Shown here piece by piece: positions 9,101 through 17,440 of a stretch of DNA of 64,000 nt. The position numbers and the translations under genes are program-made. Numbering within the stretch: position 1 is the first letter of the stretch; every line of letters starts with the position of its first letter. Origin of the DNA: CAIJXB01 sp964455905 (GTDB lineage Bacteria; Chlamydiota; Chlamydiia; Chlamydiales; Rhabdochlamydiaceae); NCBI GenBank assembly GCA_964455905.1, contig CAYVYN010000001.1, positions 62,001-126,000 of the forward strand, given 5' to 3'. The notes below the pieces were generated by a model. That model did no database searches, was not told where the DNA came from, and saw only the letters and a program-made list of their open reading frames with translations.

Positions 9101-10136
9101 GAATCCACTCTTTAATAGCTTTTCGCTGTGCCGAAGTTAGTTGTTTTATTCTATGCTTGCCCATAGCATGAAATAAAGCAGCCCCGTGATCAACATTTCG
9201 ATTTAAAATTCCACTTACAATCCAGTTCAACTTATCAAGGCCTTTGTTCATACGAGGGAAAAGAAAACCATAAAAATCTCGGAAACAAAGCCCTTCCTTA
9301 AGAGGAAAATATGCAACCTGATCTAGGCGATTTAATAGATCTTCTAAATTACAATCAACATCCCTATAGGAAAAATAGGCTTTAATCTCGTCTTTAGCCG
9401 CTAATAATTTCTGCTGAAATTCCCAAAGCTCTCTCCAGTTTTTTTCCTCTAACTCCTCTCGATACTGAGGCCATTCAAAAGCCTGTGTGAGAAAGGGAAC
9501 ATAAAAAACACCATTTACGTTAGTAGGTTTTTGGCTATAACAAAAGCTATCTTCTGCATCAAAAAACCGAATATATCCTTTTGTATTTACCCCAATATTA
9601 CGCCCCACAAGATCTCTTTGACCTAGAATAAAAGCAAGCCAATGAGCCTTCCAATAGGTTGTAAGAGGCACCTTCTTTACAAGATCCATCGGAGGAATTC
9701 TTGGAGGGATATCCCCTATAAAAAAATCTTCCATTTTTTGAATGACCACTTTTTTATCGCCAATTTCCATCGCAAAAGCCGGAACCATTGATTCTGAAGC
9801 GCCTAATAAACAAGATAGCTCCCAAACAAAAACTTCTTTTAGGTTATTATTACTTCTTTTTTTCAATATACAGTCATCTCTTTCTCGAATCAGCATGATT
9901 TTCTCTTCCAAATCAGCCCATTCCATTTCGGCGCGAAGAAATCGATCATGCAATAAACGGCTTCTTACTTTTAAAAAAAAAGCATAGGGCTCAAGATATC
10001 GTCTATTTTGAAAAACAGGAAAATCCTCTATAAGAGCATGGGTTTCTTGGCTAAACTCCCGATTCCAGTCAGCAACTAGACATCCTTGAACTAGAAATAA
10101 AACAGCTATAAAAAAACCAAATAACTTACCTAGCAT
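9084..10136 (-). CDS. Exported kinase-fold-like protein, tandem paralogue 3
   Basis: 350 residues. Signal peptide MLGKLFGFFIAVLFLVQGCLVA, then the shared DWNREFS start. Landmarks are ILKKR (Lys 92/93), VWELSCLLG (Glu 106), KKVVIQKMEDF as the hinge-like strand, D175-LVGR-N180 and FFD193. The order K, E, hinge, D-x4-N, D is conserved in all four paralogues while the rest diverges, which argues for an active-site role. The C-terminal third (FRDFYGFLFPRMNKGLD, VDHGAALF) is also shared across the four. Overlaps both neighbours by about 11-17 nt, so it is translated from one mRNA with them. Confidence 0.55.
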   Translation of the reverse strand: MLGKLFGFFIAVLFLVQGCLVADWNREFSQETHALIEDFPVFQNRRYLEPYAFFLKVRSRLLHDRFLRAEMEWADLEEKIMLIRERDDCILKKRSNNNLKEVFVWELSCLLGASESMVPAFAMEIGDKKVVIQKMEDFFIGDIPPRIPPMDLVKKVPLTTYWKAHWLAFILGQRDLVGRNIGVNTKGYIRFFDAEDSFCYSQKPTNVNGVFYVPFLTQAFEWPQYREELEEKNWRELWEFQQKLLAAKDEIKAYFSYRDVDCNLEDLLNRLDQVAYFPLKEGLCFRDFYGFLFPRMNKGLDKLNWIVSGILNRNVDHGAALFHAMGKHRIKQLTSAQRKAIKEWIHEYVD

Positions 10137-11166
10137 ATGTATTTACCCACTCATAAACTGCTTGTTTATCTTGACTAGAAGCCTTAGCAAATCTGCAGTT
10201 TCCTGCAGCAAAAAGCAAAGCTGTTCCATATCTTACTTCTCTACGAAGGCTACGACTAGCAATATGGCGTATTTTAGGAAGACCTTTTTCCATTTTTGGG
10301 AAAAGAAATTTATAAAAATCCAAAAATGAAACCCCCTCTTTTACAGAGAAAAGTTTTATCCTATCAATTCTATCTACGATTTCATCCAAACGAAAATCCA
10401 CCTCTCTAAACAGTTGATACGCGATCAAATTTTCTTTTAGCCCCTCTAAAGAAGAGATAAATGTAGACAAGGCAACCGCTGCTTTTTTAGATAGCGGTCT
10501 TTCAAAGTGAGGCCAGTCAAAAGCCTGAGAAACAAATTCTATTTTATCCATAGGCCTTCTTTTGGCAGGTTCATCTCCATATAAAAAGCTATACTCTAAA
10601 TCAAAAAAACGCATTTGTCCGTTTTTATTAATCCCTATATTCCTTCCTAACAAATCCTTAAAAGCAAGTAAATAAGATAAAATGTTTGCTCTCCAATATC
10701 TTTCTAAAGAAACCCCCTCCATTACCTCTAAAGGGAAATTTCCTTTTTTAAGAGATCCTGTAATAAAACTTTCTTTTGGTTGCAGAATAACTTTCTTAAA
10801 GCCAATCTCAATAGGAAAAGAGGGCACTACGCACTCTGGGACTCCTAAAAGACAAGAGAGCTCCCAGGCAAAAAATTCTCGAATGTTACCATTTCTTCTT
10901 TTCTTACAAACCAAGCCCTCTTTTTCTTTTAAAAATTGGATTTTATCGGTTGGAAGAGAGCGGTTTATTGTTTTTTTTAAAGAATCATCTTTTAAAACAA
11001 GACTTCTTGCAGTATGAAAATCATCATAAGGCTTCAGGTAATAAGAAGCCCTCATCGAAGAAATAGACTCTACAAGCAATTCTGAAGACGCATCAAAATC
11101 AGTGTTCCAATCAGCGAACAACAAAGATGAAAAAAAACACACACTAGAAATTAATAAAAATTTCAT
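10126..11166 (-). CDS. Exported kinase-fold-like protein, tandem paralogue 2
   Basis: I choose ATG 11166 because it overlaps the upstream stop as ATGA and gives a clean signal peptide (MKFLLISSVCFFSSLLFA) followed by DWNTDFD; an ATG at 11187 would add seven polar residues. The protein (346 aa) keeps the family landmarks: VCKKR, AWELSCLLG, VPSFPIEIG, KKVILQPKESF, KDLLGRN and MRFFD, with D-to-N spacing 5 and N-to-D spacing 13. The C-terminal FLDFYKFLFPKMEKGLP block matches its paralogues. It is the most diverged copy: the HG of the last VDHGA motif is YG here. Confidence 0.55.
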   Translation of the reverse strand: MKFLLISSVCFFSSLLFADWNTDFDASSELLVESISSMRASYYLKPYDDFHTARSLVLKDDSLKKTINRSLPTDKIQFLKEKEGLVCKKRRNGNIREFFAWELSCLLGVPECVVPSFPIEIGFKKVILQPKESFITGSLKKGNFPLEVMEGVSLERYWRANILSYLLAFKDLLGRNIGINKNGQMRFFDLEYSFLYGDEPAKRRPMDKIEFVSQAFDWPHFERPLSKKAAVALSTFISSLEGLKENLIAYQLFREVDFRLDEIVDRIDRIKLFSVKEGVSFLDFYKFLFPKMEKGLPKIRHIASRSLRREVRYGTALLFAAGNCRFAKASSQDKQAVYEWVNTYAR

Positions 11167-12206
11167 TCTACATATCGCTTTTGCCATTCCTTTAAAGCCT
11201 TCTTTTGTTTAGATGAAAGGTCGTAAGAAAACTGCCTTTGACAAATAAAAAAAAGAGCAGTTCCATGATCAACCCGGTGACCTAAAATAGAGGAGACCAT
11301 CCTGTTTAATTCGTCTAACCCTTGATCAAGTTTTGGATAAAGAAAACCATAAAAATCAGCAAAACTTTTTCCTTCTTCTAAAGGAAAACTCCTGACTTTT
11401 TCTAATCGATAACGCAACCCTTCTTCATCTATATCAACCGCTCGAATTTTTGCATATAAAGCTAGTGCCTCTTCAAGATTGTCCAAACTCTGAATATAAG
11501 CATAGATGTCCTCTGCTGTTTTAGCATCTAAAGGCATTCTATACTGAGGCCACTCAAAAGATTCCATTAAAAATCCTACCTTAAAAGACTTTTCATTAGG
11601 TGTTGGCTCATTATAATATTTAAAACTTGACTCTGTATCAAAAAGACGAACCGTTCCTGTTGGGCCTACTCCAATATTTCTTCCAACAAGATCCCCTATA
11701 CTTAGGATATAACAAAGTAGATGAGACCTCCAATATCCACTTAAAGGCACTTTATCTGTAACTCTTTTAGGAGGTGTCCTTTTATCTTTTTCTGCAAATA
11801 TAAAAGGCTCCTTTCTCTGCATAATAGCGACTTTACCAGCTACTTCTACCGGGAAAGAGGGAACAACAAACTCAGCAGCATCTAAAAGATAGGACATTTC
11901 CCAAACATAAAGCTCTCGAATGCAATTTCTTTCTCTTTTTTTTAGGATAATGTCTTTTCTAGGAAACTCTTTGAAGAAAATCTTCTTTCTAAGATCTGCT
12001 ATTTTTCGCATTTGATACTCTAAAAGAGGATCTGTTTCCAAAGAAGTCCTTCTTTTAATAAAAAAAGAAAGATTTTTCTCATACTCTACATTCTGAAACT
12101 GAGGCAATTCAGCTATAAGACTGAAAGTTTGCCTATCGAACTCTCCATGCCAATCAGCATGCAAAAACCCACTGAACAAGCAAAAAACCAAAAAAAATTT
12201 AGACAT
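11163..12206 (-). CDS. Exported kinase-fold-like protein, tandem paralogue 1
   Basis: First gene of the four-gene operon (347 aa). Signal peptide MSKFFLVFCLFSGFLHA, mature start DWHGEFD. Landmarks: ILKKR (Lys 89/90), VWEMSYLL (Glu 103), VPSFPVEV, VAIMQRKEPF, then D172-LVGR-N177 and LFD190. A short leader follows a possible TATAAT box just 5' of the gene. No close function is known to me. By analogy with secretory-pathway and effector kinases it could phosphorylate a lipid, sugar or protein outside the bacterial cytoplasm. It could instead be a pseudo-enzyme with a non-phosphoryl-transfer activity. Confidence 0.55.
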   Translation of the reverse strand: MSKFFLVFCLFSGFLHADWHGEFDRQTFSLIAELPQFQNVEYEKNLSFFIKRRTSLETDPLLEYQMRKIADLRKKIFFKEFPRKDIILKKRERNCIRELYVWEMSYLLDAAEFVVPSFPVEVAGKVAIMQRKEPFIFAEKDKRTPPKRVTDKVPLSGYWRSHLLCYILSIGDLVGRNIGVGPTGTVRLFDTESSFKYYNEPTPNEKSFKVGFLMESFEWPQYRMPLDAKTAEDIYAYIQSLDNLEEALALYAKIRAVDIDEEGLRYRLEKVRSFPLEEGKSFADFYGFLYPKLDQGLDELNRMVSSILGHRVDHGTALFFICQRQFSYDLSSKQKKALKEWQKRYVE

Positions 12207-12338
12207 CGTCGCCTTTTGAATTATAAACCAACCAAATCAATATAAATAGCATTAAAATAAAAAAAAAGAAAAGAAAATTCAGACAAAAAAACTTCAAATA
12301 TTCACAATTGCAAAAACCGATTCATGAAAATTTTGAAC

Positions 12339-12373
12339 AAAAAAAAAGAGGAAGTTTCCTTCCTCTTTTTTTT
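12339..12373 (-). terminator. Rho-independent terminator of the 280-aa barrel gene
   Basis: A 7-bp stem GAGGAAG/CTTCCTC (12348-12354 with 12359-12365) and a TTTC loop lie 20 nt after the minus-strand stop at 12393. Read on the minus strand, the A-run at 12339-12347 becomes the U-tract. A T-run also follows on the plus side, so it could act in both directions. Confidence 0.8.
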
Positions 12374-12392
12374 ATAAAGCTGAACAATTCGA

Positions 12393-13235
12393 TTAGAAAT
12401 CGAAACGTAGTCCAACGTTAAGACCATGTAGGTAAACGTTATCAAAGTTATTACCCTTTTGAGCAAACTGATTCCAATATACGTTGAAATCATAAGATAC
12501 TGTAAGATCAAAATGGAAATCATTGCTGTCTCCAAAATAAGATCCCCAACCTAATCCAAGGGAGCTCTCTGTAACAGATCTTAAAGTGTTATAACCATCA
12601 GCACCAGGTCTTTGTGTATAACGAGTATATAGAACGCTCTGAGCAAGATCACCCATTAAACGGAAACCGCTTCCGAGTAACCAGTTGCTGTCAAAGCCAA
12701 AACGAGGACCAACAGCCCAAGATTTTTGGTGATCGCTCTTGAACTGATCAGAAACCCAAAGACCTCTAAGAGATGTACTGAAATCTGCTGTTAACATTTT
12801 ACCCAAGTAAAAAGGTCTGCAGAATCCAAGATGCGCATCATTATAGCTATACTGATGAGAATCATCGTTTCCAGAATTTTGGAACCATGTGTACTGGCCA
12901 GCGAGATTCCAATTATCCATTTCTTTCATGTCGACGCCAAGGCCTACTTGAAATCCACTTGAATAAGAACCGTCTTTAGCTAGTCCATCACCTTCTCTAT
13001 TGATGTGCCAGTAAATGTAATCAGCTGAAAGATACATATCATATCCATCTGCAATTACATAGTTAGCGCTTTGGCTGTATCCACCTGGTAATTGACCATC
13101 CATAATTTCTTCGCCAGCTACATAAGTAGATACTGGTGCTGCTTGGCTTCCTGCCATAGGCTGATCTGCTTGTGCAGCAAATGGAACCATTGCCCCAACT
13201 ACTGCTAAAGCTGCTTTCAGTTCTTTTTTCAACAT
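12393..13235 (-). CDS. MOMP-like / Legionella-OMP-type outer-membrane barrel protein
   Basis: 280 residues with a signal peptide ending PFAAQA, a short disordered stretch, and then alternating aromatic/hydrophobic strands typical of a beta-barrel porin. The chain closes on a C-terminal Phe (LNVGLRFDF), the outer-membrane insertion signal. Features such as DMYLSADYIYWHINREG, FQVGLG and AVGPRFGFDSNW match the Lpg1974/Legionella-OMP type of barrel that environmental chlamydiae use as MOMP-like porins. A strong AGGAGG precedes the ATG. It is divergent from the next barrel gene and has its own terminator. Likely an abundant envelope porin. Confidence 0.75.
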   Translation of the reverse strand: MLKKELKAALAVVGAMVPFAAQADQPMAGSQAAPVSTYVAGEEIMDGQLPGGYSQSANYVIADGYDMYLSADYIYWHINREGDGLAKDGSYSSGFQVGLGVDMKEMDNWNLAGQYTWFQNSGNDDSHQYSYNDAHLGFCRPFYLGKMLTADFSTSLRGLWVSDQFKSDHQKSWAVGPRFGFDSNWLLGSGFRLMGDLAQSVLYTRYTQRPGADGYNTLRSVTESSLGLGWGSYFGDSNDFHFDLTVSYDFNVYWNQFAQKGNNFDNVYLHGLNVGLRFDF

Positions 13236-13653
13236 ACTTTCCTCCTAGGAAGTTTTTTTTATTCGTAATCAAATCCAGAGTTAGCCACTTCTTTAAGTAC
13301 CGGCCTAAAGAACAGTTTTACAGCATCCCTCTTTCAAATTTAGAAGGTAAGAAATTTCGATTTAAAAAAAAACAAAAAAATTTTCAGAATTCATTTTTTT
13401 TTGAAAAATCACGCATAAAAAAAAACGCATTTTTTTGAAAAAACCTATTTTCTTAGTGCTGAAAAGGCGTATTTTTCGTATTCTATCTGTGCTTGATTTT
13501 TTTTAAAAAAAATTGAATGATCCAAAATTAACAACACAAAAATTATACTAACTGATCAAAAAACAAACTTTTAGAAACAAAAAAAGTCATTTGCATTTAA
13601 TGAACAAACTAATTAAACAGAATCTTTAGACAGCAAGAACGGAAGGGGTGCTC
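13236..13653. other. Divergent intergenic region with A/T tracts
   Basis: About 418 bp without a gene separates two divergently transcribed barrel genes, so it should contain both promoters. It is extremely A/T rich, with repeated A and T runs of 6-10 bases and CGCAT repeats around 13410-13440. I cannot place a convincing -35/-10 pair. The runs resemble bent or UP-like DNA upstream of strongly expressed genes. Confidence 0.5.
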
Positions 13654-14745
13654 ATGTCTCATTTTTTTAAAAAAAGTAAATTTCTAGCCTTATTTGCAAC
13701 GTCTATGCATCTGCAAGCTCAAATAACCACACCTCAAGATGCTCCAGTACTACCATCTGCTAGACCCGAAGCACTAAAAAGCCACAATGTTTTTCTAGAA
13801 TTAGATTTCTTGTACTGGAAAGCAAACGAAACAGGCCTTAGCTATGCCATGAACCAAGTCAGCTTTAATGAAAAAAATCCAGAAATGCTGAGCATCGGAA
13901 GCGTAGCAAATCCTAAATTCGACTGGGAAACAGGATTTCGTATAGGATTAGGCTACAATATGCCTTACGACGAGTGGGACCTTAGCGTACTTTGGACATG
14001 GAACGAAGGAAAAGCGCAAGACTCTCAATCTTCCAGAGATCAAACGCCTACCATATATCCTTCCTACATACACCCCAATGCATTCAACGATGAAAGTATT
14101 TTCTCTTGTTTAAACGCAAATAACAATCTACTCATTCATTTGAATATGATCGATCTTGATCTAGGAAAACAATTTAAAACAGGGAAATGGCTTTCCTTAA
14201 GACCCCATATGGGATTAAGAACTGTCTGGCTAGACCAAGCTTATGATGTAAAATACGAAAACCTATACGCGTATAACCTAGAAAAAAAGGAACTTAATCC
14301 TGTTTTAGATGAATACCTAACGCATATGATTAATAATTTTTGGGGAATAGGCATTCAAGGTGGCGTAGACTCTCAATGGCGAATAAAAGGTGACATTAGT
14401 CTGTTTGGCAATTTAACCACAGCTCTACTTTACGGTATTTTTGACACATCTTATACAGAAAACTATTTACTGAAAGACATCGCTGAAGGCGTGACCCTTT
14501 CAGAAGAAAACAAATTCCACGCAGGAAGAGCTATTCTTGATTTACAATTAGGATTACGATGGAGCGCCAGCTTCTTTAAAGAAAAAATCCGTTTCCTAAT
14601 TCAAGGCGGATGGGAACACCATGCATTTTTTTCACAAAATCAGTTTATGCGATTTGTTGACGGCCAAAATTGGGGTAACTTCACACAAAACCAAGGTGAT
14701 GTTTACTTCCACGGCTGGACTGGGACAGCCCGCATATACTTCTAA
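13654..14745 (+). CDS. MOMP-like / Legionella-OMP-type barrel protein
   Basis: I start at ATG 13654 because GGAAGG at 13641-13646 is correctly spaced for it; an in-frame GTG at 13648 lies too close. The 363-residue protein has an N-terminal signal-like segment (FLALFATSMHLQAQ), then VFLELDFLYWKANETGLSYA, FDWETGFRIGLGYN, LSLRPHMGLRTVW and FWGIGIQGGVDSQW. These blocks align one for one with the neighbouring 376-aa protein, so the two are tandem paralogues. The C-terminus ends in a Tyr-Phe barrel strand. A terminator follows immediately. Confidence 0.75.
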   Translation: MSHFFKKSKFLALFATSMHLQAQITTPQDAPVLPSARPEALKSHNVFLELDFLYWKANETGLSYAMNQVSFNEKNPEMLSIGSVANPKFDWETGFRIGLGYNMPYDEWDLSVLWTWNEGKAQDSQSSRDQTPTIYPSYIHPNAFNDESIFSCLNANNNLLIHLNMIDLDLGKQFKTGKWLSLRPHMGLRTVWLDQAYDVKYENLYAYNLEKKELNPVLDEYLTHMINNFWGIGIQGGVDSQWRIKGDISLFGNLTTALLYGIFDTSYTENYLLKDIAEGVTLSEENKFHAGRAILDLQLGLRWSASFFKEKIRFLIQGGWEHHAFFSQNQFMRFVDGQNWGNFTQNQGDVYFHGWTGTARIYF

Positions 14746-14764
14746 TTATCATAAAACAGAGACT

Positions 14765-14792
14765 GAAAAGCTCTTCCTAGAGCTTTTCTTTT
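14765..14792 (+). terminator. Rho-independent terminator after the 363-aa barrel gene
   Basis: A 10-bp perfect stem GAAAAGCTCT/AGAGCTTTTC (14765-14774 with 14779-14788) and a TCCT loop, followed by TTTT, lie 20 nt after the stop. Confidence 0.85.
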
Positions 14793-14921
14793 GAAATCTA
14801 AAGTTTTAATCTCGCTTTCCGATAAAAGAAACTACCTTTTTTTTCGCCTTTTCTGTAGATTCGTATTATGCTAACGTTTTTTTGTTAAGCAGACAAACTT
14901 ATCTGGAGGACTATTCCTATT

Positions 14922-16052
14922 ATGAAAAAAAATACAACTGTTATGGGCTTACTCTCTGCCCTATCTTTTGCTAACATTGGACATTTACAAGCTGACGTAA
15001 GTGATGCGCAAGTACGCAATTTAGAAAATAGAGTAAACGTACTTGAACAAAAAAAAGGCGCAAACGCAATGGTTAACCCATCAGGGCGTCCTCAGGTGCG
15101 CGATGGTGCAGACATTTTCTTCACTGCTGACTGGCTCATCTGGCAAGCACATGAAAACGGCCTTGGCTACACTGTAAAAGGCGGAGCAGATCATTCTATC
15201 TCTTCAGCTCTTTACAACTCATCCGTAAAAAACATGCATTTTGATTGGGATTTTGGATTCCGCGTTGGACTAGGATGGAACACTCCTCATGATGGTTGGG
15301 ATGTAACTACTAACTGGACTTGGTTCAGAAATAAAGCAACTGACAAACATGCAGTAGATGCTGATAAAATACTAAGACCAGTTGAAACATACGCTCCTGC
15401 AGAAGGAACTGTTGATACTCCTATAATGGGGTACCTCCACACAAACAGCCAATGGAATCTTCACCTTAACCTAATTGACCTTGAGCTCGGAAGAGAATTC
15501 TTTGTCAGCAAATGGGTAACTCTCCGTCCTTTTATTGGTTTAAGAACTGGTTGGGTAAATCAAAAAGAAGTCACTAAATTTACTCATGCAACACCTGAAA
15601 TCGATCAAACAGGCACTTTACTCAAAAGAGTAAACAACTACTGGGGTATCGGTCCTAAAGGTGGACTCAACACTCAATGGGGTCTTGGATACGGATTCAG
15701 CCTATTTGGTAATGCTAACTTCTCTTTACTATATGGATTTTTCCACCTAGAAAACCGTCAAGACAAGCTATTTGCTAATGGAGATGTTGGCGTGAATGTA
15801 AACAACAAAGACGGAATCAGAGTTGGCAGAGCGATCTCTGAAATGTCTTTGGGGCTACGCTGGGATACTATGTTTGCGGATGACAGATGCCATTTTGGAA
15901 TTCAAGCTGGATGGGAAAACCTCATGTTCTTTGGATTTAACCAATTTAAGCATTTCATTGGCACAACAGAAAGAAACGCTGCATCTTTTGTAGCAAATCA
16001 AGGTGATCTTACCCTTCAGGGCTGGACACTTTCTGCTAGACTAGATTTCTAA
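14922..16052 (+). CDS. MOMP-like / Legionella-OMP-type barrel protein with N-terminal coiled segment
   Basis: 376 residues. The signal peptide ends near HLQA. A short coiled segment (VRNLENRVNVLEQKKG, residues 30-46) follows, of the kind that anchors some outer-membrane proteins to the envelope. The barrel then starts at DIFFTADWLIWQAHENGLGY. FDWDFGFRVGLGWN, VTLRPFIGLRTGWV and YWGIGPKGGLNTQWG are the same blocks as in the upstream paralogue. The C-terminus is LSARLDF with a terminal Phe. CTGGAGGA lies 12 nt before the ATG. Its own terminator suggests independent, strong expression. Confidence 0.78.
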   Translation: MKKNTTVMGLLSALSFANIGHLQADVSDAQVRNLENRVNVLEQKKGANAMVNPSGRPQVRDGADIFFTADWLIWQAHENGLGYTVKGGADHSISSALYNSSVKNMHFDWDFGFRVGLGWNTPHDGWDVTTNWTWFRNKATDKHAVDADKILRPVETYAPAEGTVDTPIMGYLHTNSQWNLHLNLIDLELGREFFVSKWVTLRPFIGLRTGWVNQKEVTKFTHATPEIDQTGTLLKRVNNYWGIGPKGGLNTQWGLGYGFSLFGNANFSLLYGFFHLENRQDKLFANGDVGVNVNNKDGIRVGRAISEMSLGLRWDTMFADDRCHFGIQAGWENLMFFGFNQFKHFIGTTERNAASFVANQGDLTLQGWTLSARLDF

Positions 16053-16060
16053 AAAGCATT

Positions 16061-16092
16061 CTCTCCTCCGAGCCTTCGGAGGAGAGCTTTTT
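16061..16092 (+). terminator. Strong rho-independent terminator
   Basis: An 11-bp perfect GC-rich stem CTCTCCTCCGA/TCGGAGGAGAG (16061-16071 with 16076-16086), a GCCT loop and CTTTTT follow the 376-aa barrel gene by 8 nt. Confidence 0.93.
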
Positions 16093-16213
16093 AATGTTAT
16101 TCCCTAATCGACTCGTCAGAATCAAACACGTTAAATATTCTTATTAGATTTAGAATCAAAAGAAAATTAAAGCCAAAAAAACTGTTCTAAGAAAAATAAA
16201 CAGACGGTCTATT

Positions 16214-17440
16214 TTAAGCGGTTAAAATGCTTAAAACATCTTTTAACGATTGAATAAAAACATCAATTTCTTGCGTTGTATTATACATCCCAAAAGAAAC
16301 TCTAATTGTAGAAGTAACTCCAAGCCTTTTTAAAGCCGGTTGCGCGCAAAGATGTCCAGTTCTAACTGCAATACCTCTCGTGTCTAAAAGAGTCCCCACA
16401 TCAAGTGGATGACACCCCTCGCAATTAAAACTAATGATAGAAGAACGATGTTTTGGTTGTGATAATAACTTCACTGCTGGAACTTTTTCTAAAGCCCTAA
16501 GTGCATAACCTGTTAGTAGTTTTTCATGTGCTTCGATGCGAGCAACACCTACCTTCTGAATGAAACAAATAGCAGCATGCAAACCCATGACCCCAGAAAT
16601 ATTTGGAGTCCCCGCTTCAAATCGCAAAGGGGGCTCTTGATACGTTGTTTTTTCAAACGTAACCGAGCGAATCATATCTCCACCACCCTGATAAGGAGGC
16701 ATTTTCTCTAGTAATTCTTTCTTTCCGTATAGTATACCAACACCAGTTGGACCATATATCTTATGCCCTGAAAACACAAGAAAATCGACATCAAGAGCCT
16801 GGACATCAATTGGCATATGAGAAGCCGCCTGAGCCGCATCGACTAAAACCTTAGCACCATGTTGGTGAGATATTCGAATGACCTCATGTATTGGATGGAT
16901 CACCCCTGTAGCATTAGCAATATATGCTATAGAAACTAGTTTCACCTTAGAAGAGAGCATTTTAACAAACTGCTCTACAATAATTTCTCCTTGATCATCT
17001 ACGGGAATAATTTTTAAAACAGCCCCTTTTTCTAAAGACAGCATCTGCCAAGGAACAATATTCGAATGGTGTTCAGTTTCTGTGATAAGAATTTCATCTC
17101 CTTCAGATAAAAAAGATCTCCCATAAGAAGAGGCCACCAAATTAATTCCATCTGTGGTTCCCTTTGTAAAGACTATCTCAGAAGATTCGCTTGCGCCAAT
17201 AAAATCTTTGACAAGCTCTCTTGTTTCATCATATTTAGCTGTAACTTCTCTCGCTAAAGAATAAATAGCTCGATGCACAGTCCCGCACTCTTGCGAAAAA
17301 TATAAGTTCATCGCATCAATTACTTCCTGAGGTTTTTGTGAAGTAGCTGCTGTGTCAAAATAAATACAAGTGGCTGGATTTTCAATTCTAAAAATAGGAA
17401 ACAAGTTTCTTACATCTGCCAAAAAATCTACTTCAGACAT
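16214..17440 (-). CDS. sufS: Cysteine desulfurase SufS
   Basis: SufS is a PLP enzyme that takes sulfur from cysteine for Fe-S cluster assembly. The 408-residue protein has the PLP lysine in FSGHK (Lys 227), TEHHSNIVPW (about 122-131), and the catalytic cysteine in RTGHLCAQP (Cys 365), which is the group II SufS signature. It is last in sufBCDS, and its start overlaps sufD by 13 nt. No SufE gene is visible in the window. Confidence 0.96.
   Translation of the reverse strand: MSEVDFLADVRNLFPIFRIENPATCIYFDTAATSQKPQEVIDAMNLYFSQECGTVHRAIYSLAREVTAKYDETRELVKDFIGASESSEIVFTKGTTDGINLVASSYGRSFLSEGDEILITETEHHSNIVPWQMLSLEKGAVLKIIPVDDQGEIIVEQFVKMLSSKVKLVSIAYIANATGVIHPIHEVIRISHQHGAKVLVDAAQAASHMPIDVQALDVDFLVFSGHKIYGPTGVGILYGKKELLEKMPPYQGGGDMIRSVTFEKTTYQEPPLRFEAGTPNISGVMGLHAAICFIQKVGVARIEAHEKLLTGYALRALEKVPAVKLLSQPKHRSSIISFNCEGCHPLDVGTLLDTRGIAVRTGHLCAQPALKRLGVTSTIRVSFGMYNTTQEIDVFIQSLKDVLSILTA

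Noticed and set aside
8051..12206. Kinase-like tandem genes as parts of the T3SS operon
   Set aside because: They are on the opposite strand, converge on sctT and have Sec signals, so they are not structural T3SS genes.
13063..13438. ORFs in the other frames around the 280-aa barrel start and the A/T-rich spacer
   Set aside because: They are antisense or alternate-frame shadows made of low-complexity Lys/Phe codons.
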